Source: Chlorops oryzae
Taxonomy: Eukaryota; Arthropoda; Insecta; Diptera; Chloropidae
NCBI GenBank assembly: GCA_020466095.1
Contig: CM035808.1
Location: 23,078,296 to 23,142,295 of the forward strand
Direction of reading: 5' to 3'
DNA: 64,000 bases
A model generated the notes under the pieces. It did not search any database. It was not told where the DNA came from and saw only the letters and a program-made list of their open reading frames with translations. Of the stretch, positions 1 through 11,792 are shown piece by piece. The position numbers and the translations under genes are program-made. The first letter of the stretch is position 1; every line of letters begins with the position of its first letter.

Positions 1-150
1 CTTTTCTTCTATATATTAACTAATGTATGAGAAAAACAATATTTAATATTGCACGATTCTAATCAACAAAATTGAGCCTACATTCAAATGAAATTATCAA
101 ACAACAAATTGAAAGTGACTTTTCAAATTTTAATAGTTCTTAACAAGCTT

Positions 151-185
<35 letters not shown>

Positions 186-350
186 TATGCGTATATGCAT
201 GTCAATATATTTAACATTTTTAACGTGTTTTAATTCCTTAAGTAGGCGGATATTATTCATAGCTTTTCACTTTAAATGAGCGTTGCATTTATAAGGGAGA
301 CCGAAAACCATTGCAATGGGAATTTTTATTTGATCAAACCTCGAAGCCAA

Positions 351-556
351 TCTGAGAATAAACCAAACAATTTTTATTGGTTGAAGTGTTCCCAAAAACG
401 TATTTTCTCAAATGAAGAGTTCCACTGCTGCTGCGTCCCATATACATATAACAAGTAGGATGCAACAACAGTGGCACTCTTCGTTTGAGAACATACGTTG
501 TTGGTTACATTTCAACCAATAAAAGTTGTTGGTTTTACTTTCGTTTTTCTGAGAGC
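351..556. repeat. Imperfect foldback (about 80-bp arms)
   Basis: The left arm (about 351-433) and right arm (about 470-556) are imperfect reverse complements. Shared blocks include TTTTATTGGTTGAA-type sequence, a TTCTCAAA(T/C)GAAGAGT block and a CTGAGAA end. The loop is about 36 nt. It may be a small MITE or a hairpin-forming repeat; no clear target duplication was found. Confidence 0.55.
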
Positions 557-1194
557 ATGGACTCCAAAGTAAGCGAAAAACTCCATCGGAACTTTAACCT
601 AGATTAGCTTTATGAAAATATTTTTATTATAAAGATAAAATATGAAAACATTCATGCTATTATTGGGGAGTCGGAGGTTAAATTGGAATGAACAAGAACC
701 AGGATCGCGAGGTTTAAAGAAATTCTTAAAGCTTTTGTTCTGAAGACAGAATTGAAAGATAATTTAGGAAAATTAATTGATTTGTCGAACAACGATCCTT
801 AATGCTAATCGAGCTTTCATTTCAAAAAATAGTTGACAATTTTCGGTTTTTCGGAAGGTTTCTTGATACTTTTAGGAGTTTTTCAGAAATTTCATTTACT
901 CAAGACCCCAAAAATGTTCATCATATATGTAAGTTCTTAGAAATCCTTGTATTAGAAAGAACTTATTGTCAACTAATACGAAAATACATAGGAATTATGT
1001 TTGTATGTATGTTGATCTATAATTTGGAATTAACTAGGTACGGATCATAAATATATTAATGTTATATTATTATATTTTTCTTCTTAAAATCTTTAATTGT
1101 AACACAAGACTTCTTGGGACCATTTACACAATAATGTATTTGTATTTTTATATTTATTTATATATATATATATATGTATATGCATTGATATAGG

Positions 1195-1200
1195 TTTATT
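1195..1200 (-). terminator. Candidate poly(A) signal for stoned
   Basis: AATAAA on the minus strand about 355 nt beyond the stnB stop. A second AATAAA lies at 1531-1536, only 18 nt after the stop. Either could serve; the choice needs transcript ends. Confidence 0.3.
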
Positions 1201-1553
1201 CAATAACACTTAGATAGGTTCAACATATTGCTTCGATGTGATAATGCTTGTTCATAGGAATTTTCTTCTTTGGTAAATAGTCAGATGAAAGAATTGGGAC
1301 ATTTAAAAATATTTACACTAAAAATAGAGTTAAGAACATTTTGTTTTTCAATTAAAAACAGCAAAAATTATGAACTTGAATGAAAAGTTTAAGACAACAC
1401 AAATCATATCCTAAATGAGCCAGAATAATTCACTTTGTAATATTAAATTTTGTATGATCCAACAAAACGATTCTTAAATAGAATTCATTTAACTAGTATA
1501 TGTATGTATATATATATATAATCTTTTTTTTTTATTTGAGATTCTTACTTCCT

Positions 1554-4500
1554 TTAGTTTGAGTCAGAGTCCGTGTCACTTGGCGGCACGGGTGAAGCAG
1601 CTGGCTTTGTTGGCTCCTCGCGTATGGGCTTCGTAGCTGCTAGATAAGCATTAGTTGACTCGCCATGCGTGGTCTCAATACCCACTCTGCAACGAAAGTA
1701 GAACATATTCAATGAGTTTATTGAAATGAACATACCGACAAACGAAAACGAACACTCTTACTTGTATTCATGTCTGGCTAAGTAGCGAACATATTTTTCC
1801 GGCGGATCGTCAGAGTCCGAGTCCTGTACACTTACTGAACGTATAGTTGTGTGCGATACTTGAGTTGCAGGCATTGTAAATTCAACAAACGCAAACGGAG
1901 CTAGTTCACTTGGAATTTGGTCGTATGATGTGAGTGCCATGCGGCAAACAAGTTGATGTGTAGTATAAGCACCTGCAGAGGGAAGAAATATTTCATTTTA
2001 AATTGGTGTTTTTTTTTTTTGTTAATTTTTCTCCATACCCTGTCCCTCCTTTGGCAAACGCGGACAACGCCAAACTATAGCACGATGATGATGTTCGTAC
2101 TTAGCCTGTCCGGAAGTGACTTCAATAAGTGATTCTTGTAAAGTATCCATCGCTCCGAGTATACGTTCAATACCCTTTATTTTACCCGTACGCCGATGCG
2201 CCGACTTTACGGAGCCATATCTGGAAAAGAAAATGTTTTGTTTTTTCAATTGTCCCACCAACTGGCTTTTGGCTTTGTCTTACCTGAAATGTTTCTCAAC
2301 GCGGAACAAATAGATCCAACATTCTGGAATGGGAAAGCGAACTGCAACATCCTCGCACGGTATCTGTCCCAATTTACGTGATGTGAAGCCAGGAACTAAT
2401 ATATCAGCTCGAAGCTCGACACGATTGCCTGTAACACACCATGTGGCTTTCAGCTGTAATGGAAGTTCGCGATTCTTCGGTGGACGCACACGGAAGCGCA
2501 AGAGTTCAATGTAGTTTGCATCTGGCGGTTGGAATCTAGAGTATTAAAGGAACATATGAAAGGATGATAAAGCATTTCCGAAAAATAGATTTCATTTGGA
2601 ATAAAACATACCTGATAGTTCGTGACTGTTCGTATTCGTCCTGATCGACAATGGAATGAAATTCAACAGCCTCCAAACGTATCCATTCTTCAGTGGCCAC
2701 TGGTATAATATCATGACGTCCGACGACTTCTCTACCCTGACGCCACATATCATTGACGCCGAGCTCAATGAACGGCATGCCTTGAATGAATACGATTCGA
2801 TATCATATTTGAATATATCAAGGACAAATCCGGTGCGCACTTACCCGTCAAGAAAGCTAGGAAGAACACACGAACGCGTGCAATTTGCTTCAGTATTCTA
2901 CCCTCTGCATCCTGTTCGACGACTATTTCATCAACTGCTGTTACTTGAACTTCTTCCATTTTGTAAGTGAGTGCACGCTCACGCAACGCTGGCAATTTGA
3001 AAAGTGCCTCCTCGATACAAACGGAAAATTGCTTCATATCTTCGTAACTCATCGAGCCGACTTTGAACAATTGCGACGACTGTGGTGCGTGCTCAACCGG
3101 CAGTCCCAGTTTTTTCAAATCACTGCCAAACTCCTTTACGCCTTCATAGTCGCCAGCGATAGCGTACTGGGCGAATTTTGTTAGCTTGTTCGTGATACGC
3201 TCAGCTTTCGTGACTTGTCCTGGCCGTACACCTGGTCGTTCTTTATAGAAAATATACTGCAGTTTCATCGTGAATATTTTTCCAAACTGATCGTATTGCT
3301 GTGCGCCAATCTCTGAAACAGAGTAAGACGCTTGAAGCGGCAGCTCTTGGAATGGATTCTTATCGCCGACTTGATTGAAGAGTTGAACCACAGGGAAATC
3401 GTTCTGGATAACCAGACGAACGAATATCTTTTTCCAAAAACGCTGACCTGTGATTTTCTTTTTATTCGGCTGCCGTAGCTGCATTTCCCATCCAGGTCCA
3501 ACATAATTCAATCGGGGGAAGTCCACCAATGGCTGTGATACATCTTCATCGAATAGCGGTGTTTGCGGTGTATCCTGTGAATCTGTGCGTTTGACCTTTT
3601 GTTCCGCATTTTGAGCGGGTGCTGGAAAGCCTGGATCTTCGAATGGATTCACTGTTGCTTCATTGGCAGCACTTTGACCGACCGCACCTCGTGCTGGAGG
3701 CGGCGGAGGTGCTATATGCGGCGCAACAGAGGGTGCACCGTCCGCTTTCGGGCGAATAACGACACTGAAATCTTTCTCAACAGATTCAACGGAATCCGCT
3801 CGTGGAGGTGCCGCTTGCATCGAATAAAAGTCATCGTCTTCATTACCGAATCCCTCGCCGGACGTGTCGAAAGCACTTCCCGGAGTGTTCGGTGTCCCGA
3901 ATGCACTATCACCCCAGGCTGAAAATAAATTAATTAAACGTTAAAATTTACTCATGTAATAGATATGAAGAACGATAGGTACATACCATCACCGGTAGGG
4001 GTGATTGCACCTGAGCCACCGCCACCGCCAAAGCCATCCAAAATACTGATATTGTCTTTTTTCACAGAATCGAATTTCGCCGAAAATGCATCGAACTCGT
4101 CTGGTTCGTTAGCAAAAATGTTTGTAGCATGCACTGCTGCCGGAGCGGGCTCATCTACCGGTTCTGGTTCTGATTCTGCGGCAAAGATATTAATTGCAGC
4201 TGATATTGTCGTATCAATAGTTTCATTAATCGCGAACGCATTGGGCACCGATGATGCTGGAGGATAGGTTTCCTGCTCCTCATCGGGACTCGCAAATGGA
4301 TTTGCGGACGCGGCCCCACTTGCCACAGGACTTGTTGGTCCGAAATCTAGCCCAGTATCCATTTGTTCCGGTTCGCTTGGAATACCGTCAGTAGATGAAT
4401 CTGGAATGGCTTGTGTTGTGGCAACTGATTCGGTTGGTGGACTGTGATCCGACTCTTGAGAGGGGGCAGCAACTATTGTTTTAGTTTCTTCCTGTTCTGA

Positions 4501-5688
4501 ATGATTTGTTTCGCTTTCTGCTTCAGGAGCTGATTTACTCTTGGGTGGTGGTTCTTCTTCTTCGTCATCCGATCGTGGGAGGTCCTCTACTGTTGTTATC
4601 TCAATATCAGGTGTTGGTGCACGATGTTTATTGCTTATCTCCTGTGGGATAATTCTGTTTATTGCTGGTTCCTTCAGTGAAGCTGCTTGCGGCTGTGCGC
4701 TTATGTCATGCGTGCTCTCATCGGGTTGCGTAAGAGTCGAGGTGAAAATTGGCTCTTCTTGTTTATCTTCTTCCTCAGTTTTGTCTGCTGTTCCGCCCAA
4801 GACTATGTCGTCGCTCATTAGATCTGGTTTTGTAGCCGCCTGTGCGGGCTTATCAAAAAGGCTCAGTATATCCTCCTTGGTTTTGGGTGGTGGGGGCTTT
4901 GGTGGTTTTGCTGCAGCAAACATAAACAATTCCTCTGATGCCGGTTGTGTGGGCTTCGGTTGGGGTGGCGGCGGTGGCCGTTGTGGTGCTTGTGGCAGCA
5001 CACTTGTCGGGGGTGCCGGCCTTGGAGGCACCGGGCGTGGAGGTGGTGGTCTAGGTGGTTGCTGCTTTGCTGGTGACGGCATTGGGGTTGATCCAGGTAT
5101 GTTCTGAACACCTGTTGGAATGCCGAATGGATTATCGTTGCCACTGTTTCCACTTCCAGTTAAATCAACATCGAAACCTTGTGTATTCCCTGACGAGCCA
5201 CTATCTGATACGTCCATTAAGTCGGCTAGCCCCGAATCGGGTGTAGGACTCGGGGAGTGCAAGTCACGCATCGATACCGGACTAGGTGTACGCGTAGCTG
5301 GAATGCGTCCAAGCAACTCGGAGCTTGTTTCTTGCATTTGATTTGAAACTGTGTTAATCAGTTCCTGGGTTAGTGGCGGTACGGGTCTTGCTGGTGGAGC
5401 TCCTTTCTTATTCGCATCATCGTCATCATCGGCGATTGATTTAATGCTGAGAGCGTCATCTTCCGCATCTATTGTCGTTCCGAAGAAACTCATTGCATGA
5501 TCAATGTCAGAAGTACCCTCGCCTTCCCCATCGTGATCATCGCCAGTAGCAAATGGATTTGCAAAAGGATTTTCTACTCCATCTCCGACACCACCGTCTT
5601 CACTATCTGCTTGCACTAAAAATGGATTAACAGCCGCATCGTTATCAGCCCCATCCAAATCATCGTCCATCAAAAAAGGATTTGCCAT
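1554..5688 (-). CDS. stnB: Stoned B (stonin-family endocytic adaptor), second cistron
   Basis: Stonin-family adaptor that sorts synaptotagmin during synaptic vesicle endocytosis at nerve terminals. I read seven coding exons with GT-AG introns: 5688-3987, 3918-2845, 2780-2612, 2535-2284, 2220-2039, 1972-1762 and 1686-1554. They sum to 3723 nt, 1240 aa, close to the fly protein. The acidic, proline-rich N-terminus carries seven NPF motifs (first at residues 3-5, seventh near 658-660), which bind EH-domain proteins; Drosophila StnB also has seven. A proline-rich stretch lies in the first exon. The stonin homology domain runs from about residue 700 to 910 and the mu-homology domain from about 910 to 1200 (PGFTSRKLGQIPCEDVAVRF is typical). 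The tail is acidic and serine-rich, ending SDTDSDSN. The start at 5688 has a strong context (CAAAATGG) and lies 17 nt after the stnA stop in the same exon, so the protein must come from a dicistronic mRNA. No frame damage seen. Confidence 0.95.
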
Positions 5689-5709
5689 TTTGGATTATTG
5701 ATCCTTTAA
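5686..5709 (-). promoter_or_regulatory. Intercistronic junction of stnA and stnB
   Basis: The stnA stop TAA occupies 5708-5706 and the stnB AUG 5688-5686, leaving 17 nt. There is no splice acceptor between them and both frames lie in one uninterrupted exon (6976-3987). The stnB AUG has A at -3 and G at +4, close to the fly optimum. The short A/T-rich gap leaves little room for a structured IRES, so leaky scanning or reinitiation is the more economical reading (inference). Confidence 0.8.
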
Positions 5710-8511
5710 CGTTCGATTAACTCGCTTTCCAGCAATTTAATTTCAGTTTTCCCGGGCGCAAGATTCTCAGCGATAGAAGTGTCAAATGGATCGACGTCTT
5801 CTGGTTCAACGAATTGTTTTTTAGGTAGTTGCGGCGTTAAAACCTTGCCACCCAGGCCAAGTTCCTGTGCGTCAGTCTGGGTGTCAAGAACGTTGCTTGT
5901 AATTTTCTTTTGTGACTCAGGCAAAAACTCGTTTTCGAGCAATTTCAATTCGGCTTTGCCAGGCAAAAGATTAGCTGCAATGGACGTATCAAAAGGATCT
6001 ATATCCTGCTCAGATTCTTCGGGTAACTCTTTGCTTTCCTGTGGAGTTAATACTTTTGTATTGATATTTTCCTTAACGCTGAGTAGTTCTTCTGCTGGAA
6101 CTGGAGTTGGTGGCGCACGAGGATCAAAATCTGGATCAGAGAGGCTATGTTTCAAAGTGCTTTTCGTGAGGAGATCTTTTTCAATGTGTTTCAACTCGAC
6201 TTCTGTTGGTTTTGGTTCTGGTACGTTGGATGTATCGAATGGATCCACTGATTCGTTTTCGTCAATAGATGCGTTTTTGGGTGCGTAATATGGTGTTAGG
6301 GGTTTTTTATTGCTTGTACCTTCACCGACTGCGCCAAGTAAATCTTGGTCTGGCACCAAAAAACCAACGGATTTCGATTGAATGTTCAAACTCAGAGAGG
6401 ACTTACGGCGTGTGGCGTCGACCTCGCTGCTGTTGCTGCTGCTATTGGTATTAACCTGAAATTTCACAGGGTCTGAAACTTGATTGATTGCTGTTTGTGC
6501 TGGCGGCGACTCGTCAGCCCGAGGATCAAAGTCAGGATCGCTTAACGAATGCTTTAAATTACTTTCCGGTATTAGTTCTCGTTCCAAAAATTTCAATTCA
6601 GTTGCCTTTGGTTTGACTAAAGCGCTCACTGCAGACGTATCGAATGGATCGAAGTCTTCAGGAGGAGAGTTTTGCTCTTGAAATGGTGCGATTGGCGCTG
6701 GACCAACTTTGGATAAATCTGTACCACTTCCCCCCAAAAGATCGCGCACTGGTGCTGCGAGTGAAATCGGTGCAGGTTTCTCCTCCTCTGCACGGGGATC
6801 AAAATCGTCGTCTTCTTCAAGAACGGTTGTTTTCTTGATTACCACTTCTGCGTAGGCTGTATTGAATGGATCGTCAGCTATGTTCTCGTCCTCTTCGTCG
6901 CTTATGTATATGGCTCCAGGCACAAGATGTGGTCCTGCAGCTGGTCGTGGTGGAGGCGGAGGACGGTTTGGCTTTTCTGTAAAAAAAAAAAAAAAAATTA
7001 TTTATCAAATTCTCATTTTAATCTAGTTCTAAGGGGTCGTAAGATGGAGGTTTATGGCGGATTTTCAAATAACTAAGTAAAGAATGGTAGTGTAATAGAA
7101 AAATCATCAGCCCTTTGTTTCAAAAATGTATTCCCATTACTGCCAAAAGGTATTTATCCTACTTTACTCTTATTGGTAACCCACCTTGTTTCTTTTCCTC
7201 AGACGATTGTTTCTCCTCTGGCAGCTGCTCAAATTCGGCCCAGTCTGCTTCTGTAATATCGGTTAAAACTTCGGCTTTTGGTAGCGGTATTTCAGTTATA
7301 ATTTGAACTTCGTCCTTTTTCGTAAGCGATTCGGCGGCTAATTCAGCAAATTCATCGTCCTCTTCGTCGTTTAGCGCATCGAATTCCGATAGATCGGGAA
7401 TTGTAGCGTCACCAACGCCGTTTTTCTCGTTCTCGTCTGCTTCTTCAAGTTTTTTCGGTTGAATTAAATGTAAGTGCAATGAAACGCTTAAGTCGATGGG
7501 TGCCTGCTCCTGACCAGGTATATCGTCTACAAGTTCGTCCAATAGATTCTTTTGCGGCTCAGGTGCGACAATTTCAACTTCGGCATCAGCAAGATCAACG
7601 CTCTCGCTTAAAAGTAGGTTCTGTATTCCCTTGCGCAGCTTCCGCTTGGGCTTTGCAAGCGCAAGCGCGTGCTCGCGATCAACGCGTCCCGAAAGGACCT
7701 CGACGGCAGCGCCAAGACTAACAAGCTTTTTATCACCTTTAGCTTTATCAGCGCCGACAATAATTTTCTCAGCATAGGCGGTATCAAAGGGATCTGGGCC
7801 CTCGTCAATGCCCAAATCAGGTGAGTCAGGAACAACGGCTAATTGGATTTCACCCTTGGCGATCGCGTCTATGTAATCAGTTGCGAAAATATCATCAACT
7901 TCAGCGTCTTCTTCACCGTCTGATTCGGAGAGCTCAACAACAGCTTCCGCTAGCTTATCACGCTTCGCTTCAAACTCAGCAGCCTTTCGACGTTCCTCTT
8001 CTAAGCGTTCGGCTTCCCTTCGGGCAGCTTCTTCCTCTTCTTGACGCTTTTTCTCAGCAGCCGATGGTAAACGCTGATAGAATGACTCCTTCTTAATGCG
8101 GTCAAGTTCGTCTTGTGTCTTATGTAATATAGAGTCGACACCCGATGTTAGTGCTTTAAATTTTGCCCACTCCTCGTCCTCTTCGCTTTTCTTAGCTGTA
8201 GAGGCTTTGCTAATGCTATCAGCGTCCTTAGTTCCGCTCGCTGATCCTGTTCCAGCAGCTGTATCTTCACCTGTTGTATGAGATGCTGCTGTCGTTGCTG
8301 ATGTAGCGGCCTTTGCTGTCGATGTCGATGGACCACTACCCTCAACGTCTGAAACGGCGTCCGATTCACCAGCGTCTGATTTTGCAGCCGCGGCTTCTTG
8401 TTTTGCTCGAAGCTCGCGCTTATATTGTTCTAATTCCTCTTCGGTAAAGAGTTCTTGGTCCTTTTTTGACTTCTTCTTTTTCTTTTTTAAACCTTTTGGT
8501 AGCTTAAGCAT
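5706..8511 (-). CDS. stnA: Stoned A (presynaptic endocytic protein), first cistron
   Basis: Fly-specific presynaptic protein that works with StonedB and AP-2 in synaptic vesicle recycling. There are two coding exons, 8511-7185 and 6976-5706, with a 208-nt GT-AG intron (AAG|GTGGGT donor, poly-T acceptor). They join in frame to 2598 nt, 865 aa. The N-terminus is lysine-rich (KLPKGLKKKKKKSKK). A Glu/Arg/Ala-rich helical stretch, probably coiled coil, covers about residues 150-190. Six DPF motifs (AP-2 alpha-ear ligands) sit in repeated contexts such as DPFDTSI; the first is near residue 240. LKHSLSDPDFDPRA is found twice, a sign of internal repeat expansion. Oddity: apart from the start there is no methionine in the whole protein, and the second exon has no AUG in any frame. 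The start at 8511 (ATAATGC) has A at -3 but no G at +4. A short uORF overlaps it. Confidence 0.93.
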
Positions 8512-8530
8512 TATCTAAAAGCGGAGACAT
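8504..8530 (-). promoter_or_regulatory. uORF overlapping the stnA start
   Basis: An AUG at 8530 opens an 8-codon frame ending in TAA at 8506-8504. It straddles the stnA AUG (8511) in another frame. Its context is poor (T at -3, T at +4). It lies between an apparent splice acceptor (AG at 8542-8541) and stnA, so it should be in the mature leader if that acceptor is used. A ribosome finishing this frame would be past the stnA AUG. Confidence 0.6.
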
Positions 8531-9587
8531 CGAGATCGGTCTGCAAAAAGTTTTATTTATGAAAAATTGTTTTTTAAATCCATCCATTATTCATCTTCTA
8601 AAATAACAGTATAAACTTCAAAAAATGTACGAACAAATTTACTACCATTCATTATGTCGTCACATATCCATTACTGGGATGCTGACCTTAACCTTTTGGC
8701 AATACACTGGCTGAGAAAAAGTTCAATGATTAAATATCAATGTGAGTGAAGTGATAATGTTACATAAGTGCGATTCAATCGTTTCGGCAAGGACATTACT
8801 AGGATGAAAACCAAAACAGGTAAGTGATAATAATAATAAAAAGAATTAGTATAGGATTTAGGAATACGAAGCAGTTTGTGGGGGTAAAATTTCGAAGCTT
8901 AGTACAAAATTTTATGACTCACCGGAATTTTGACCGTCAAAAAATTTTCCTTAACGCCTTTTTTTTTTTGTTATAATTTTTGTTTAACTATTTTTAATCT
9001 CATGGCTGAGAATATATAAAAAAAATGTTTACTTCTTCACTTTAAGAATTTTTGAATTAATTTTTTTTTTTTTATTCTTTTTACTGCACATGTCAGTAAT
9101 GTTGGTACTTTTCGGTGCTTTCAGTGCTAACCGCAACCACCGTTAAAAATGCCCTCAAACGCAGAGCATGAGACTCAATATACATAAAATGAGTATGCGA
9201 AAAGCCAACGAAAATAGACAGAAAATCAACGTAACATATACACGGAAATTTATACTTTTTTTCTGCACGTTGAGAAAAATCGATTTTTCATCGTTCGCAT
9301 ACACACGGACGCACGTTGAGCATAGATGAATTTTCTTTTTAACAAATTCAAATGAAAACAATGCCTTAAATCATACCAATTAAATTATTTTATACACACG
9401 AAAAAAAAAGAATTAAGTGCAAATTGATACAATCAAAATCAAATTATCAAATTTATGCAAAATTCTTATTAAAAAAAAATCCAAAAATTGCATTCCGTGT
9501 GTATTGAGTGTGACAAAAATTTTTGAATCTTTACAATTAAAACACCAAAAAGAAATTATTAAAATTCGAGCAACTTTTTAAACTTAC

Positions 9588-9650
9588 GTCTCTATTTGTT
9601 CACAACTAATTAATCCTTTTTCAATTATTTTAAAGTTTTAGCACTGATTT
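9588..9650 (-). promoter_or_regulatory. Candidate non-coding first exon/promoter of stoned
   Basis: A near-perfect donor on the minus strand (GAGAC|GTAAGTT, GT at 9587-9586) would pair with the acceptor at 8542-8541 to remove a 1047-nt leader intron. A TCAGTG initiator-like motif lies about 60 nt upstream, near 9646. No other minus-strand donor as good was noticed between the coding start and here. Inferred from sequence only. Confidence 0.35.
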
Positions 9651-10605
9651 TTCAATTTTGGAAAACTCAGTTCCTTTCTTTCTACACCGTCTTTAATGAA
9701 CGACAGATGACGAACGAGTTATCGGAAAAACTACCACTGAATGAACGAAATCGACGAATTTCATTTTCGTGAGCTTTTATTTCATTATCCTTCGAAAAAA
9801 AGCTCCGAAAAGCTTCAAACACATGAATTTGACATATTGAACGCTTGCGCAACAGAAGACGGTACGCTCAGCATATCGGCATGTCGATAGATTTAAAAAA
9901 AAAAATTGGGGACAGTGGTCAAATTACCTCCAAGCAGAAGGTGGTTGCTTTCGGTTTTTATAATGTCGACTAGGGCTAATACTTAGTACGGGAGCCCGAG
10001 ATGCTAAATTTGCAGTAACTAAAGCGCTATGGAGACTTATTGGATTGTGAAGCTTACGTTCTAAATCGAAAAAAGTCTATATAAAGTTTTCCATTTTAAT
10101 GGGGGGTAGAGCGTGTAAGAATGCTCAAAAATTTAAAAAAAAAAACCTGGTCCCATTGTAATATTCGAGCGCGTCAAACATTGATAGTGTATACGCTCTT
10201 TGTGTTCCCCATAACCAATATTAATTAGAGGGGGGTGTCTATAAGAAGAGGTGGAAAAAAAATTGCTGGAGCGTGTCAGATATTCAAAGTGAGTGTAAAC
10301 TTATCTCCTAAAAGTGTCCTATTTCAATGACTGACGTTTTGGAGATGACCAAAGTCATGAGCGATTTTTCGCCTAGGGAAATGTTTCTTTGCCTTTTGCG
10401 TCTCTTGCCGACGAACTAAATGTTCCAGAACATGTTTTAGATATGTACGTCTGACTCTCGAGATAGGGATTTCATACACTGGTGGAAAAAAGCGTTTGTG
10501 CGGTACACCGAGATATGATGTTATATGAATGGGTGACTGATCAGTCAGATTGAATGTTTATGTGGCGCTTTAAAACGCCTCAATGTCCCCGTTTAAACAG
10601 GGGGA

Positions 10606-10702
10606 CCAAACGAGAGACGTTGGAAGGAATCACATGAGAGTGACGGAGATGGAATGTCTTTCGTCTCTGTCACTCTCATGTGTTTCCTTCGAGTGTCTCT
10701 CT
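10606..10702. repeat. Hairpin with about 40-bp arms
   Basis: The left arm contains CACATGAGAGTGACGGAGA and the right arm carries its near-exact reverse complement, TCTCTGTCACTCTCATGTG. Homology extends outward through AAGGAA/TTCCTT and GAGAGAC/GTCTCTC blocks. The loop is short. Probably a foldback repeat. Confidence 0.65.
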
Positions 10703-11072
10703 TAATCTAATCACGGACAATGTTTTTGCAAAAATATCGAAAATATCCATACGTGACATTGTTGCCAACTTAGGGTATTTCCCCCTACATTTGGGGGATT
10801 TTCTCTTTCTCAAGGAATTTTTGAGGGTAATCGTTTAGGTAAAATATTTTTACTACAGCGCGCGTAAATACATTGTTTAACGCAATTAATAGTATTTTAA
10901 ACTTTGTTGATGTTGGGCCTAAATATTAGGTACACTTACATCTCTTGATCAAAGTGTACTACCAAAAAAAACATTTTTTCGTGCCTCAGAGGGCACCAAT
11001 ATCTTTTTAAAGCACTAATCTGGCAAAGGCATCACTGAAATAATATATGTCGGCGTTCATATTACTCGAGAG

Positions 11073-11456
11073 CAGGGGTGTTGCGAATATTCGCATCCGC
11101 ATCCGCAAGTGCGGAGCTTCCGCACGAATTTTAACATCCGCATCCGCATTCATCGATGCGGAGCTCATGCGGATGTACGTGTGCCACAGTTTTTATAAAA
11201 ACAGTTGATTTTGACTCGGCATTCACACGTATGAAAACATGTTTTGAAACAATTTGTAAGTAGAAAAAGGCATGCGAAGAAAAGAAAGGGTTATATTTTT
11301 AATATTCCAAAACAATGATTGCTTCTCTTTTTTTCTCATGTATTGAAATGGGATGTAAGTAACAACCATATCCGCATCCGCGGATGTGAGTTTTTAAAAT
11401 CCGCATCCGCATCTGCATCCGCGGATGTCAAAAAAACCACATCCGTGACACCCCTG
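11073..11456. mobile_element. Non-autonomous hAT element (MITE), 384 bp
   Basis: The ends are CAGGGGTGTTGCG and, on the other strand, CAGGGGTGTCACGG. Perfect 8-bp target duplications CTCGAGAG lie at 11065-11072 and 11457-11464. Both the 8-bp duplication and the CAGGGGTG terminus are hAT hallmarks. The interior is built of repeated GCATCCGCATCCGC/GCGGATG hexamer-like words in both orientations, so each half can fold on itself. No transposase is present. Confidence 0.9.
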
Positions 11457-11632
11457 CTCGAGAGTCAGACACACGAACATGTTTCGGAACAATTCCATTA
11501 GATTGCATGAGGAAGAAAGAGAAGCGCAGAACATTTAACAAACAACCGTCTTTTTTCTTCGCTCGTCTTTCTCTACTTACTTGATTGTTTCAGAACATTT
11601 GTTCGTGTGTCTGACTCTCGACTTAGACGACA
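11457..11632. repeat. Older foldback repeat hit by the hAT insertion
   Basis: Arms at about 11457-11505 and 11585-11632 share GAGAGTCAGACACACGAACA and its complement, plus a GTTTC(G/A)GAACA block. The hAT element sits exactly at the outer end of the left arm. A related CTGACTCTCGAGATAG stretch near 10450 suggests the left flank is also part of this family. Confidence 0.6.
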
Positions 11633-11792
11633 AATCGGCGGCGACAAATTTGGTTTGTGGGCGAGGGACGCACGGGGAAGAGAGAAACACGCTCCCACAC
11701 CACATCCCCGAACGTCCCTCGCCAACAAACCCACAGTGTACTAGTGATTTTTCGCCAAATATGAACAACATACATAAATTTCTTTGTATACA

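Larger units (their letters stand above)
1..1553. other. 3' flank of stoned, no gene seen
   Basis: No convincing coding region on either strand; the open frames here are short and lack codon structure. The stretch holds a poly-T run of about 34 bases (about 151-184), an imperfect foldback at 351-556, TA-rich runs near 1155-1175 and 1500-1520, and the presumed 3' UTR of the minus-strand stoned transcript next to 1554. Confidence 0.5.

Noticed and set aside
2656..3922. Several plus-strand frames over the stnB exons
   Set aside because: Shadows of the minus-strand stonin domain, which is read cleanly with correct splice phases.
4541..5107. Long plus-strand open frame opposite stnB, Gly/Ser-rich
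   Set aside because: It is the antisense shadow of the proline-rich stnB exon; no start context or splice logic, and the minus strand is clearly coding.
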